A stretch of DNA of 64,000 bases. It comes from an uncultured Rhodopila sp. (lineage in GTDB: Bacteria; Pseudomonadota; Alphaproteobacteria; Acetobacterales; Acetobacteraceae). The DNA lies in NCBI GenBank assembly GCA_903932145.1, contig CAIZFE010000086.1, forward strand, positions 62,001 through 126,000, given 5' to 3'. The notes beneath the pieces were generated by a model. The model ran no database searches, was not told the origin of the DNA, and was given only the letters and a program-made list of their open reading frames with translations. Positions 19,048 to 27,893 of the stretch are shown here, in pieces; position 1 is the first letter of the stretch; every line of letters starts with the position of its first letter. The position numbers were made by a program, and so were the translations under genes.

Positions 19048-20058
19048 ATGACCCTGACCCTCGACACAAACCTGCGCATAGGCATCCAGACGATCCACCG
19101 CCGCACCGAACCGGCGACGGCGCCATGGTTGCCAAAGATCGATGAACTGGTCGATCTGGTGAAACTGGTCGATGACAGCGGCTACGATTCACTCTGGGTC
19201 GGCGACCATATCTCCTTCCCCGTCGCGATTTTGGATCCCCTTCTGCAACTGGCCCAGGCCGCCGTGGTCAGCCGCCGCCTCATGCTCGGCACCTCCGTCC
19301 TGCTGCTGCCGCTGCGCCACCCGACGCCAGTCGCGAAGCAGGTCACCACCCTGGATCACCTGACCGAGGGCCGCTTCATCCTGGGCGTCGGCGTCGGCGG
19401 CGAGTTCCCGCGCGAATATGCGGCCTGCGACGTTCCCCACAACGAACGCGGCGCCCGGCTGCCGGAGGGCGTGCAAGTCCTGCGCAAGTTCTTCACCGGC
19501 CAGCCGGTCACCCATCGGGGCAAATTCTACGGCCCGTTCGAAAACGTCCCGATGAACCCGCCGCCGCGCCAACCAGGCGGTCCCCCGATCTGGTTCGCCG
19601 GCCGCAAGGACCCGGCGCTGCGCCGCATCGGCCGCCTGGGCGACGGTTATCTGGCTTACGTCATCTCGCCGGAGATGTACCGCAGCGCCCTGGCAACGAT
19701 CGACGAGGCGGCGGAACAAGCCGGCCGGGGCACCCTGGCGTTCGGCACCGGCCACCTGTTGTTCACCCGTCTGGACCACACCTACGAAGAGGCGCTGGAC
19801 CGCGCCACCGAAACGCTCAGCGTTCGTTACGCCATGGATTTCCGTAAAGCCGCCCAGCGGTATTGCGCGCTCGGCACGCCGCAAATGGTCGCCGAACGCA
19901 TCCGCGAATTCCACGCCGCCGGCGTCCGCCACGTCGTCCTTGATATGCTTGGTCCCTACGAACAGAAAGCGGATCAAATCGAGTGGTTTGCGCGCGAGGC
20001 GATGCCGCTGCTGAAGGACTTGCGGCCCGACTTTCCAGTCCCGGACAATCTGGTCTAG
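19048..20058 (+). CDS. LLM-class oxidoreductase 5
   Basis: A 336-residue LLM protein beginning MTLTLDTNLRIGIQTIHRR. The frame is open far upstream, but that part is antisense to the enoyl-CoA hydratase; GGGAGG lies nine bases before ATG 19048. Landmarks are YDSLWVGDHISFPVA, LMLGTSVLLLPLRHPTPVAK, LDHLTEGRFILGVGVGGEFP and GGPPIWFAGRKDPALRRIG, the typical F420/FMN-type TIM barrel. It heads a rightward run of LLM5, FAH-family hydrolase, EthD-like protein and alpha/beta hydrolase, which reads like oxidation followed by C-C or ester cleavage. Confidence 0.87.
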   Translation: MTLTLDTNLRIGIQTIHRRTEPATAPWLPKIDELVDLVKLVDDSGYDSLWVGDHISFPVAILDPLLQLAQAAVVSRRLMLGTSVLLLPLRHPTPVAKQVTTLDHLTEGRFILGVGVGGEFPREYAACDVPHNERGARLPEGVQVLRKFFTGQPVTHRGKFYGPFENVPMNPPPRQPGGPPIWFAGRKDPALRRIGRLGDGYLAYVISPEMYRSALATIDEAAEQAGRGTLAFGTGHLLFTRLDHTYEEALDRATETLSVRYAMDFRKAAQRYCALGTPQMVAERIREFHAAGVRHVVLDMLGPYEQKADQIEWFAREAMPLLKDLRPDFPVPDNLV

Positions 20059-20087
20059 GCTGACCGGACAATAAGGGAGGAACCGCC

Positions 20088-21011
20088 ATGAAGCTGGCAT
20101 TTTACGACGATTTCAAGCTCGGTGTCGTCAAGGGCGACGTGATTCACGACGTGTCGGCGGTGGTGAAAGACATCCCGCATGTCGGTCCCGGCGACCTGAT
20201 GAGCGGTCTGATCGCTCGGTTCGGCGACTATCGCGGGAAACTGGAAGCCGCCGCGACCGGCTCCGGCACGCCCCTGGCCAGCGTCCGCATTCGGCCGCCG
20301 CTGCCGAAGCCCGGCAACATCGTCTGCATGGCGGTGAACTATATGGAAAACGGCACCCTGCCGAAGAAGCCGCAGATCAACGCGTTCCACAAAGCCGCCA
20401 CCGCTGTGATCGGCCACGGCGACACTATGGTGCTGCCCGACGAACCGGCAACGATCTTCGAAGGCGAGGCCGAAGTGGCGCTCGTCATCGGCAAGCGTGC
20501 CTCCAACGTGCCGGCCTCCGAGGCGATGGACTACGTGTTTGGCTACACGAACTTCATCGACGGCTCCGCCCGCGGTTTGCCTTCGACCGGCTTCTTCGCG
20601 ATGAAATCCCGAGCGACGTTCGCGCCGATCGGTCCTTATCTGGTCACGGCCGATGAGATCGCCGATCCGCAGAACCTGCCGATCAAGCTGACCGTCAATG
20701 GCGAAACGAAACAGGACTTCAACACTAACGACATGGCGCACAACATTGCCCGCTGTATCGAGTGGGTGTCGTCTGTCCACACGCTCGAACCCGGCGATAT
20801 TCTGGCCACCGGCACCAACCATCGCGGCCTGTCCAGCTTCATGGACGGCGATGTGGTGGAACTGGAGACGCAAGGACTGGGCAAACTTCGTTTCAATGTT
20901 CGCGACGACCTGAAGCGCACCTGGTTGCGCGAGACGCGTCAGGATCGCAAGGAGAAGAACGAGGAAGGCCCGACGCCGCAGGTGTCCGGCAAATACGCGA
21001 AGCCGGAATGA
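20088..21011 (+). CDS. Fumarylacetoacetate hydrolase (FAH) family protein
   Basis: A 307-residue protein with the FAH-fold core: KPGNIVCMAVNYMEN, IFEGEAEVALVIGKRA (metal-ligand glutamates), YVFGYTNFIDGSARG (metal-ligand aspartate), and the C-terminal EPGDILATGTNHRG. Family members hydrolyse C-C bonds of beta-diketones or decarboxylate, hydrate or tautomerise oxo acids of aromatic catabolism. Some 30 C-terminal residues rich in Arg, Lys and Glu extend past the usual end. The GGGAGG start is clear. Its stop overlaps the next start (ATGA). The substrate cannot be assigned. Confidence 0.88.
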   Translation: MKLAFYDDFKLGVVKGDVIHDVSAVVKDIPHVGPGDLMSGLIARFGDYRGKLEAAATGSGTPLASVRIRPPLPKPGNIVCMAVNYMENGTLPKKPQINAFHKAATAVIGHGDTMVLPDEPATIFEGEAEVALVIGKRASNVPASEAMDYVFGYTNFIDGSARGLPSTGFFAMKSRATFAPIGPYLVTADEIADPQNLPIKLTVNGETKQDFNTNDMAHNIARCIEWVSSVHTLEPGDILATGTNHRGLSSFMDGDVVELETQGLGKLRFNVRDDLKRTWLRETRQDRKEKNEEGPTPQVSGKYAKPE

Positions 21012-21322
21012 CAGCATACCTCGTCGTCCGCGCGGTCGTTGCCGATCCGGCAGACCGCGCGGCGTTCGATCATTGGTATCGGGCGGAACACCTGCCGGAT
21101 GCGGTGAAGGCGTTCAAGGCGCGGTCGGCGATGCGCGGATGGAGCACGAACGATCCATCCGTCCACACTGCGTACTATCGCTTCGACACGCTGGAGGACG
21201 TTCAAGCCATCAGCGACAGTCCGGAAATTCGGGCATTGATCGCCGAGTTCGACCGGGTGTGGGACACGCGCGTCGTGCGGACCCGCGACATTTTGCCGAT
21301 CGCCGACGAACTGAAAGGATGA
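21008..21322 (+). CDS. Small EthD-like / dimeric alpha-beta barrel protein
   Basis: A 104-residue protein beginning MTAYLVVRAVVADPADRAAF. The start of the form DHWYRAEHLPDAVKAF resembles EthD-type and related ferredoxin-like dimeric barrels, where a His-containing helix follows the first strand. In the ethyl tert-butyl ether system EthD is essential but not itself well understood; other relatives bind or process small hydrophobic molecules. The start overlaps the FAH-family stop by four bases, so it is made with it. The family assignment is moderate because the protein is short. Confidence 0.65.
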   Translation: MTAYLVVRAVVADPADRAAFDHWYRAEHLPDAVKAFKARSAMRGWSTNDPSVHTAYYRFDTLEDVQAISDSPEIRALIAEFDRVWDTRVVRTRDILPIADELKG

Positions 21323-21325
21323 CCC

Positions 21326-22216
21326 ATGGCTGACCCCGAAATGACCGCCTTGCGCGCGGTGATCGCCGCCAGGCCCAGGGCCTCGGACATCGCGCAAATG
21401 CGCCTCGATGCGGACGCGCGCGGCCTGGCGTTCGGACTGCCGGGCGACGTGACCGTGGAAGCTGTGACCACCAACGGCGTGAAAGCGGAATGGACATCGA
21501 CGCCCGACGCCGATCCGTCCACCGCCATCCTGTATTTGCACGGCGGCGGCTACGCGATCTGCTCTCTGGACAGCCACCGGCATCTGGTCGCCGAAATAGG
21601 CCGAGCGTCTGGCGCGCGGACGCTGGCTGTCGATTACCGGCTGGCGCCTGAATATCCATTTCCCGCGCCGGTCGAGGACACCGTGGCGGCGTATCGATAT
21701 CTTCTGGATACCGGGATAAAGCCCAACCGCATTGCGTTTGCCGGCGACAGTGCTGGGGGCGGTCTGGTCGTCGGCGCCCTGCTTGCGATCCGGGACGCTG
21801 GTTTGCCGCTTCCGGCCTGCGCCTGGTGCATCTCCCCCTGGGTCGATATGGAGGCGCTGGGTCAGTCCTTTACCGACCGTTCTGCCGCCGATCCGACCGT
21901 GCAAAAAGCCACCATCCTGATGATGGCGGAGTGGTACATGGCCGGCGCGGATCCCCGCCACCCGCACGCCTCTCCAATCCATGGCGACCTGACCGGCTTG
22001 CCGCCGCTGCTGATCCAGGTCGGTTCGGCTGAAACCCTGCTGGACGATTCCATCGCGCTGGCCAGGAGGGTCGGCACCGCCGACGTGATCGTCGATCTAC
22101 AGATCTGGCCCGAAATGATCCATATCTGGCACCTGTATTTCCCGGTGCTGTCGGCCGGCCGGCGCGCCATCGCCTCCGGCGGGTCCTTCGTGCGAAAAGC
22201 CATCAAAGGGGATTAG
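21326..22216 (+). CDS. Alpha/beta hydrolase (hormone-sensitive-lipase family)
   Basis: A 296-residue hydrolase with the HSL-family oxyanion motif HGGGY at residues 72-76 and nucleophile elbow GDSAGGG (Ser142). A late WPEMIHIWHLY segment holds the likely catalytic His, and the acid is probably the Asp of the QVGSAETLLDDS region. Such enzymes hydrolyse short acyl esters or lactones in the cytoplasm. It follows the EthD-like gene by three bases and closes the LLM5 operon, followed by a strong hairpin, so an ester or lactone made by the LLM enzyme is a plausible substrate (inference). Confidence 0.88.
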   Translation: MADPEMTALRAVIAARPRASDIAQMRLDADARGLAFGLPGDVTVEAVTTNGVKAEWTSTPDADPSTAILYLHGGGYAICSLDSHRHLVAEIGRASGARTLAVDYRLAPEYPFPAPVEDTVAAYRYLLDTGIKPNRIAFAGDSAGGGLVVGALLAIRDAGLPLPACAWCISPWVDMEALGQSFTDRSAADPTVQKATILMMAEWYMAGADPRHPHASPIHGDLTGLPPLLIQVGSAETLLDDSIALARRVGTADVIVDLQIWPEMIHIWHLYFPVLSAGRRAIASGGSFVRKAIKGD

Positions 22217-22227
22217 CCCGAAGCACT

Positions 22228-22249
22228 GACGCGGCTTCGCAGCCGCGTC
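22228..22249. terminator. GC-rich hairpin between convergent genes
   Basis: An exact nine-base stem (GACGCGGCT / AGCCGCGTC) with a TCGC tetraloop, between the hydrolase stop and the end of the leftward alcohol dehydrogenase gene. No T-run follows on either side. Confidence 0.65.
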
Positions 22250-22253
22250 GACC

Positions 22254-23417
22254 TTACTCCGCCGCGATACGCACCAGTTCCGCCGCGTTCGCCTTCACGA
22301 CGACCTTGATCGCGTCGTCAACCCGCTCCCTCGCATAACGCAGCCCTGTCGGCAGATCGGCCAGCGGGAACGTGTGCGTATGGATCTTCGTCGCGTCAAA
22401 TCGTTTCTGCCGCATGAATGCCTCGGCTCGGTGCGTACCACTTTTGCCTTCGCCGCGAATGCCGTACAGATAGATGTTGTTCCGGACAATGTTGGCGATG
22501 TCGATGGTTGCCGGCTCGTGTGGGAAGGCGGCCAGGCAAATACGACCACCACGGTTCAGCATCGCCGCGGCCTCGTTGATCGCATTGGGAGCACCCGAAC
22601 ATTCGATGACGTAATCGACGCCCTTCCCACCGTTCAGCCGACGCACCGCCGCAACGGGATCCTCCGTGTGCGCGTTGATGACGTGGTCAGCGCCCAGTTC
22701 GGTCCCGATCTTCAGCCGATTGTCTCGGGTGCCGGTCAGGAACACCGGCGATGCGCCCAGCGCCTTGGCGACGGCGACCGCCATCAGCCCGATCGGACCC
22801 GGCCCGGTGACCACGACGCTTTCTCCCGCGACCAGCCCGCCGAGTTCGGTCAGGCCATACATGGCGGTCCCGGCCGTGACCACCAACGTGGCCTCTTCAT
22901 CGGTCATATCATCCTGGATATGAATCAATGTGTTGATGTGGTTAACGGCATATTCCGCGAAACCGCCGTCCGTGGTGAAGCCGTTGGCGCGATGGCCTTT
23001 ATTCACGTCGCCATAATTGAGGCCATAATTATGACAGGACGTGTACATGCCCTCGCGACACCGTTTGCATTGGCCGCATCCGGCATGGATCTCAACGGTG
23101 ACCCGATCGCCGATCGCATATTCATCGACGCCGGCACCCAGCGCCGCGACAGTTCCCATATATTCATGGCCCGGTGTGAACCGCTTGTTGAACGGCATGC
23201 CGCCTTCGATCATTGCTGGATTGCCGTGATAGATAATCTCCAGGTCGGTCGCGCAGATCGCCACCGCGTCGATCCGAACCAGCACCTCGGCCCTGCCGGG
23301 AATCGGCGTCGGTTTTTCCGAAAAGGCCAATTCACCGGGGTCTCCCAAAACCCACGCCTTCATGGTCTCCGGGATCGGAAAGTCCAGCGAGGTCTTCACG
23401 TTGGGATGGCTGTACAT
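22254..23417 (-). CDS. Zinc-dependent alcohol dehydrogenase (MDR family)
   Basis: A 387-residue medium-chain dehydrogenase. Catalytic zinc ligands are visible as ICATDLE (Cys) and TPGHEYMG (His-Glu); the structural zinc loop is complete in GCGQCKRCREGMYTSC. The NAD-binding fold follows with VVTGPGPIGLMAVAVAKALG. It resembles sorbitol/threonine-type or aryl-alcohol dehydrogenases, and the substrate is unknown. It is transcribed leftwards alone, divergent from the SDR at 23657 with a 239-base promoter region that is locally AT-rich near 23540. It likely belongs to the same catabolic region. Confidence 0.9.
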   Translation of the reverse strand: MYSHPNVKTSLDFPIPETMKAWVLGDPGELAFSEKPTPIPGRAEVLVRIDAVAICATDLEIIYHGNPAMIEGGMPFNKRFTPGHEYMGTVAALGAGVDEYAIGDRVTVEIHAGCGQCKRCREGMYTSCHNYGLNYGDVNKGHRANGFTTDGGFAEYAVNHINTLIHIQDDMTDEEATLVVTAGTAMYGLTELGGLVAGESVVVTGPGPIGLMAVAVAKALGASPVFLTGTRDNRLKIGTELGADHVINAHTEDPVAAVRRLNGGKGVDYVIECSGAPNAINEAAAMLNRGGRICLAAFPHEPATIDIANIVRNNIYLYGIRGEGKSGTHRAEAFMRQKRFDATKIHTHTFPLADLPTGLRYARERVDDAIKVVVKANAAELVRIAAE

Positions 23418-23656
23418 CGATCTCTCCCGGTGGTTGGGTTGTCAGCTTATCGCGTGGCGTGCCGGTCTCGCAAATTGGCCGCGTTGTCCGCCAACCAGTG
23501 ACGCCTATGAGGCTAATCGTTCCTGGCGCAGTATCCGCGTGTTCACAAATAATTGTTTCCTTCCGTGATTCCATTGGATCTCGTGGCCACGGTTGCACTG
23601 TCTGTCCCGCTATGCCAGTCATCGGTCATGACGCCGTATAGGGGGAAATTAATCAA

Positions 23657-24568
23657 ATGGACGTTCGTTTCGATGACCGTGTCGCTATCGTCACCGGATC
23701 AGGGGCCGGTCTGGGCCGTCAGCACGCGCTGCTGCTGGCATCCCGTGGCGCCAAAGTGGTGGTGAACGATCCCGGCGGATCGGTCGATGGCACCGGCGGC
23801 GCGCACACCGCGGCCGATCAGGTGGTGGCGGAAATCAAGGCAGCCGGCGGCGAAGCCGTGGCCAGCTATGCCTCCGTTGCCGAGGAAGCCGCCGCCCGGA
23901 GCATTATCGATACCGCCATCAATACCTGGGGCCGGCTGGATATCCTGGTCTGCAACGCCGGTGTGCTGCGCGATAAAGCCTTCAACAACATGTCGATGGA
24001 GGACTACGAATACGTCAATCAGGTGCATCATTTCGGCACCGCCTACTGCGTCAAGGCCGCGTGGCCGATCATGCGCAAGCAATCCTATGGCCGCATTGTC
24101 GTGACGACATCAGGATCGGGCACCGTCGGCAATTTCGGTCAGGCTAATTACGGCGCCGCGAAAATGGCGGTTAACGGTTTGATCAACGTGTTGCGGCACG
24201 AGGGCGCTAAATACAACATCCGCTGCAATGCGATCTCGCCGTCCGCCTACACGCGGATGACGGAATCGTTGCTGCCGCCGGACATCGCGCCGTGGATGAA
24301 GCCCGAACTGGTTTCCCCCGCCGTGGCCTGGATGTGCAGCGAGGACTGCGACCAAAACGGCGAAATCATTGCCGCCACCGCCGGTGGTTACGCGCGAGTC
24401 CAGTATTTTGTCAGTGAAGGCGCCCAGTTCGACCCTGCCGAACCGGTCACGATCGAGATGGTGCGCGATAGCCTGGACAAAATTCGCGACCTGTCCACCG
24501 CGAAGCCGTATTTTGGCATGATGGGGAACGTGGTGGAGAAGCTGCGGGAGATGGGGCGCATCAAGTAG
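23657..24568 (+). CDS. SDR of the MFE-2 (3R)-hydroxyacyl-CoA dehydrogenase type
   Basis: A 303-residue SDR whose N-terminus VAIVTGSGAGLGRQHALLL, followed by GAKVVVNDPGGSVDGTGG, matches the style of the (3R)-hydroxyacyl-CoA dehydrogenase domain of multifunctional enzyme 2. Catalytic residues are Ser in VVTTSGSGT and Tyr/Lys in NYGAAKMA. The C-terminal 60 residues extend past the usual SDR fold, also as in that group. It may oxidise a hydroxyacyl-CoA in the degradation pathway. It is transcribed alone and followed by a hairpin. Confidence 0.85.
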   Translation: MDVRFDDRVAIVTGSGAGLGRQHALLLASRGAKVVVNDPGGSVDGTGGAHTAADQVVAEIKAAGGEAVASYASVAEEAAARSIIDTAINTWGRLDILVCNAGVLRDKAFNNMSMEDYEYVNQVHHFGTAYCVKAAWPIMRKQSYGRIVVTTSGSGTVGNFGQANYGAAKMAVNGLINVLRHEGAKYNIRCNAISPSAYTRMTESLLPPDIAPWMKPELVSPAVAWMCSEDCDQNGEIIAATAGGYARVQYFVSEGAQFDPAEPVTIEMVRDSLDKIRDLSTAKPYFGMMGNVVEKLREMGRIK

Positions 24569-24577
24569 AAAGCGGAA

Positions 24578-24599
24578 TGCCGGAGCGGAGGCTCCGGCA
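24578..24599. terminator. GC-rich hairpin between convergent genes
   Basis: An exact nine-base stem (TGCCGGAGC / GCTCCGGCA) with a GGAG loop, ten bases after the SDR stop and 12 bases before the end of the leftward reductase gene. Confidence 0.65.
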
Positions 24600-24611
24600 A
24601 CCCCGTAATGA

Positions 24612-25532
24612 TCAGGCCCGCCCGTTCACGAACGGCTTCAACACCGCATACAGGATCTCATGCACCGGGGTGGGCACCCCGAGCTCCTTGCCCAGCGCCA
24701 CGACTTTACCGGACAGCCACGGCAGCTCTATCCGGTTGCCGCGGATCAGGTCGTGGGCCATCGACGCCATCATCGCCGGCGGTGCGTTGCGGTTGAACCC
24801 CAGGGTCTTTTCCACCGCGTCGTCCGGCAGTTTCACGCCGCGCGCCCGGCCCACCGCGGCGACTTCCGCGTAGGTCAGGGCGAACAGCGCGTTGGTGTCG
24901 GGATCGTCGCGCAAAGCGCCGATCGGCGTCCGAGTTGCCGCTGTGATCGCCGCATTGCTGGCGAGCAAAATGAACTTCATCCACAGCTCGGTCATGATCT
25001 TGTCGCTGTGCGTCGCGTCGAAGCCGGCCTTCTGGCACAGCGCCAGGAACGCCTCCCCCCGATCGCTTTTGCCGCCTTCGAGTTCGCCGAACACCAGCCG
25101 CATGAAGGTGCCGACCTGACGAACGACGCCCGGTTCGGCGATGGTGGCGCTGATCTGCGCGACGCCGCCCATGACGGCTTTGGCGCCCAGGATCGGGATC
25201 AGGCGTTCGGCGGAGTCGATGCCGTTCTGCAGCGGGATCACCGCCGTGTTCGGGCCGATCAGCGGCTTGATCGCCTCGCCGGCGGATTCGACGTCCCACA
25301 GCTTGACGCAGAACAGCACGAAATCGACCGGGCCGATGCTGGCCGGATCGTCGGTGGCCTGGCAGGGGGAGATCAGCGTCTCGCCGCGCGGGCTGTCGAT
25401 GCGCAGGCCGTTCTCGCGCATGGCTTTCAGGTGGGCACCGCGGGCGACGAATGTGACGTCGGCGCCGGCTTTTGCCAGGGCGGCACCGAACGCACCGCCG
25501 ACTCCGCCGGCACCAATGACAGCTATACGCAT
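24612..25532 (-). CDS. 2-dehydropantoate 2-reductase family protein
   Basis: A 306-residue ApbA/PanE-family protein: N-terminal NADP fold IAVIGAGGVGGAFGAAL, VKLWDVESA region, and C-terminal helical domain with ELWMKFILLASNAAIT (the lysine used for catalysis in KPR) and ASMAHDLIRGNRIELPWLSG. It could be true ketopantoate reductase of pantothenate synthesis, but several paralogues of this fold occur in catabolic clusters and reduce other 2-oxo acids, so I do not assign panE. Its start overlaps the upstream GST 3' end by ten bases, so the two are co-transcribed. Confidence 0.85.
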   Translation of the reverse strand: MRIAVIGAGGVGGAFGAALAKAGADVTFVARGAHLKAMRENGLRIDSPRGETLISPCQATDDPASIGPVDFVLFCVKLWDVESAGEAIKPLIGPNTAVIPLQNGIDSAERLIPILGAKAVMGGVAQISATIAEPGVVRQVGTFMRLVFGELEGGKSDRGEAFLALCQKAGFDATHSDKIMTELWMKFILLASNAAITAATRTPIGALRDDPDTNALFALTYAEVAAVGRARGVKLPDDAVEKTLGFNRNAPPAMMASMAHDLIRGNRIELPWLSGKVVALGKELGVPTPVHEILYAVLKPFVNGRA

Positions 25533-26170
25533 GGATCGAACTCCGTATCTTTTTTGGGTATCAGGTCGTAGGGCAGGGCAAAGCCCGGAAGGGCAGCGAG
25601 GCGTTTAGACCATGCGTGCACGTTGGGCCAGTTGGCGATGTCCATGCCGCCCTCGGCCATGAACACCATGCGGCCCCAGCAGCCGATATCTGCGATCGTC
25701 AGGGCGTCGCCGACGAGCCAGTCTTTGCCGTCCAGCGCCTTGTCCACGAAGGTGACGGCGCCGTTGGCGAGGGGGCGGAAGTAGTCCATGACTGCTTCAT
25801 CGACTTTGCGGAAGCGGCTGTAGTGGCGGACTTTGGCGACGGCGGTGATGTTGTCGGCTTCCCATGACAGCCACTCGCGCGCGGTCCAGCGATCCTGTTC
25901 GGTTTCGCCCGCGAAGTGGCCGGTGGTGCGGGCGAGGTAGTCCAGGACGATGTTGGATTGCACGATGGTGAGGCCGTTGTGGCGCAAGGCGGGGACCTGG
26001 CCGTAGCGGTTCACGGCGAGGTAGTCCGGCAGCTTCTGGACGCCATTCTTCAGATTGACGGTGCGGAAGGAGAACGGCAGCCGGGACAGCGCCAGATACA
26101 GCATGGGCTTGTACGAGGAACTGGAGGTGAAGCTGCCGTAGAGGGTGAGGCGGGATGGGTCTTGGGTCAT
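25523..26170 (-). CDS. Glutathione S-transferase family protein
   Basis: A 215-residue GST starting MTQDPSRLTLYGSFTSSSSY. The thioredoxin-like N-domain has YGQVPALRHNGLTIVQSNIV (cis-Pro and the Gln-Ser glutathione-binding pair), and the helical C-domain has WLVGDALTIADIGCWG, where the N-capping box Asp is conserved. The active residue near the N-terminus is probably one of a run of serines. The frame is open far upstream without homology; ATG 26170 fits the family. It is coupled with the reductase and may detoxify or isomerise pathway intermediates, for example as a maleylpyruvate-type isomerase (speculative). Confidence 0.85.
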   Translation of the reverse strand: MTQDPSRLTLYGSFTSSSSYKPMLYLALSRLPFSFRTVNLKNGVQKLPDYLAVNRYGQVPALRHNGLTIVQSNIVLDYLARTTGHFAGETEQDRWTAREWLSWEADNITAVAKVRHYSRFRKVDEAVMDYFRPLANGAVTFVDKALDGKDWLVGDALTIADIGCWGRMVFMAEGGMDIANWPNVHAWSKRLAALPGFALPYDLIPKKDTEFDPCV

Positions 26171-26386
26171 GGGGTGGGAGAGTGCGGGGGATTGGGGTGG
26201 TTGGCAAACGGGCGCCGGCCGGAGTTTGGACCAGCTTGCCAAACGGGGCGGCAATGGCAGCTGAGATGCCTCAGCACACAATGGTCGGTAAGAGCATCGA
26301 AGTCTGGCGGTCAAATCTGAAAGAATTTGACCGCCAAGCCACCGGACCATAGCCTCCGTCTCAAGTCTAAGACCGGGGAGCGCAGC

Positions 26387-27700
26387 ATGACCAATGCAAT
26401 CGAGAGCGAGGAACTGACCCGGGTTGGTCCCGGCACCGCGATGGGCGACCTCATGCGGCAATACTGGCTTCCCGCCGCCAAGTCCTCCGAAGTGCCGCCC
26501 GAGGGCGATCCGTTGCGGCTGATGCTGCTGGGCGAGAAGCTGATCGCCTTCCGTGACAGCGACGGGCGCGTCGGGGTCATGGATCACCGCTGCCCGCACC
26601 GGTGCGCGTCTCTGTTCTTTGGCCGCAACGAGGACGGCGGCATCCGCTGCGTCTATCACGGCTGGAAGTTCGACGCCGACGGCAACTGTGTGGACATGCC
26701 CAACCTGCCCGCCGACCAGGATTTCCGGCACAAGGTCAAGGCAAAGGCGTATCGCGTCACCGAACGCGCCGGCCTGATCTGGGTCTATATGGGCTCCCGA
26801 ACCGAAGCGCCGCCGATGCCGGAGATCGAAGCGACGCTGCTGGACGAAACGGAGTTGCAACCGATGTTCGCGCAACGGGAATGCAACTGGTTACAGGCGC
26901 TGGAAGGCGACATCGACACCTCGCATTTCGGCTTCCTGCATGCCGGCAGCGTGCGCACCGAACAGGTCGGCGACGACAACATGCTGAAGTATCAGGTCGG
27001 GAACCGCGCGCCGGCCTATCATGTCACGGACACCGACTGGGGCACGATGTACAGCGCCTATCGCCCGGCCGAGGACGGCAAGACCTACTGGCGGTTCGCG
27101 CATTTCGGCTTCCCGTTCTGGACCTGGGTGCCGCAGGGCGACATCACCGATCGCGTGCAGGCCAGGGCCTGGGTGCCGATGGATGATACGCACACGATGT
27201 TCATCAGCCTGACCTGGAAGAAGATGTCGCGCCTGCCGCCGCTGAAGAATGGCGGCCCGATCCCGGGCGCGAAACCGGAGATCGACTACCAGCCGGCCAG
27301 CACGGACTGGTACGGCCGCTGGCGCCCGGTTGCCAACGCCGCCAACGACTATCAGATTGACCGCGATGCCCAGCGTAACGACGTCATCTACACCGGCATT
27401 ACACAAATCCACATGCAGGATCAGGCGATTACCGAAAGCATGGGCGCGATCGTTGATCATGGCTTCGAGCATTTGGCACCGAGCGACCAGATGATCACGC
27501 GGACTCGCCGGCGGTTACTGGTTGCCGCGCGGGCTTTGCGCGACCAGGGGACCACGCCGCCGGGCGTTGATTCGCCGCACGTTTATGCTCGGGCGCGCAG
27601 CGGCGAGTGTGTGACCGAGGGGGACGATTGGCAGGCGGTGTATGACGAACGTCTGAAGCATGTCGTCCGCCCGGTAGCGTTGCGGGACGCGGCGGAGTAG
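26387..27700 (+). CDS. Rieske [2Fe-2S] ring-hydroxylating oxygenase, phthalate-dioxygenase type
   Basis: A 437-residue oxygenase. The Rieske cluster motif is CPHRCAS plus CVYHGWKFD (C-x-H...C-x2-H, about residues 67-90), and the mononuclear iron site is DIDTSHFGFLHAG with its two histidines. The opening LTRVGPGTAMGDLMRQYW is characteristic of phthalate 4,5-dioxygenase-like alpha subunits, which work without a beta subunit but need a reductase. No reductase is encoded nearby. I chose ATG 26387; the frame opens 20 codons earlier without support. It is divergent from the GST with 216 bases between them. It could hydroxylate or O-demethylate an aromatic or heteroaromatic substrate. Confidence 0.9.
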   Translation: MTNAIESEELTRVGPGTAMGDLMRQYWLPAAKSSEVPPEGDPLRLMLLGEKLIAFRDSDGRVGVMDHRCPHRCASLFFGRNEDGGIRCVYHGWKFDADGNCVDMPNLPADQDFRHKVKAKAYRVTERAGLIWVYMGSRTEAPPMPEIEATLLDETELQPMFAQRECNWLQALEGDIDTSHFGFLHAGSVRTEQVGDDNMLKYQVGNRAPAYHVTDTDWGTMYSAYRPAEDGKTYWRFAHFGFPFWTWVPQGDITDRVQARAWVPMDDTHTMFISLTWKKMSRLPPLKNGGPIPGAKPEIDYQPASTDWYGRWRPVANAANDYQIDRDAQRNDVIYTGITQIHMQDQAITESMGAIVDHGFEHLAPSDQMITRTRRRLLVAARALRDQGTTPPGVDSPHVYARARSGECVTEGDDWQAVYDERLKHVVRPVALRDAAE

Positions 27701-27893
27701 GCGAACCTTCGCGACGGGCACCGGCACGATTGGGGCGCGACGTCAGACACCGCTGGTGATCATCCGCCCGAAGGACCAGGGACATTTGCGCTTGGCGCTG
27801 CCCCGACGAAACCGCAACGGTCCCTTGTCCGGGAGCCGGTCTGGCTCTTACACAGGTTGCTCCGCAAAATCGCTCTGATGCCCAAGGATCTCC

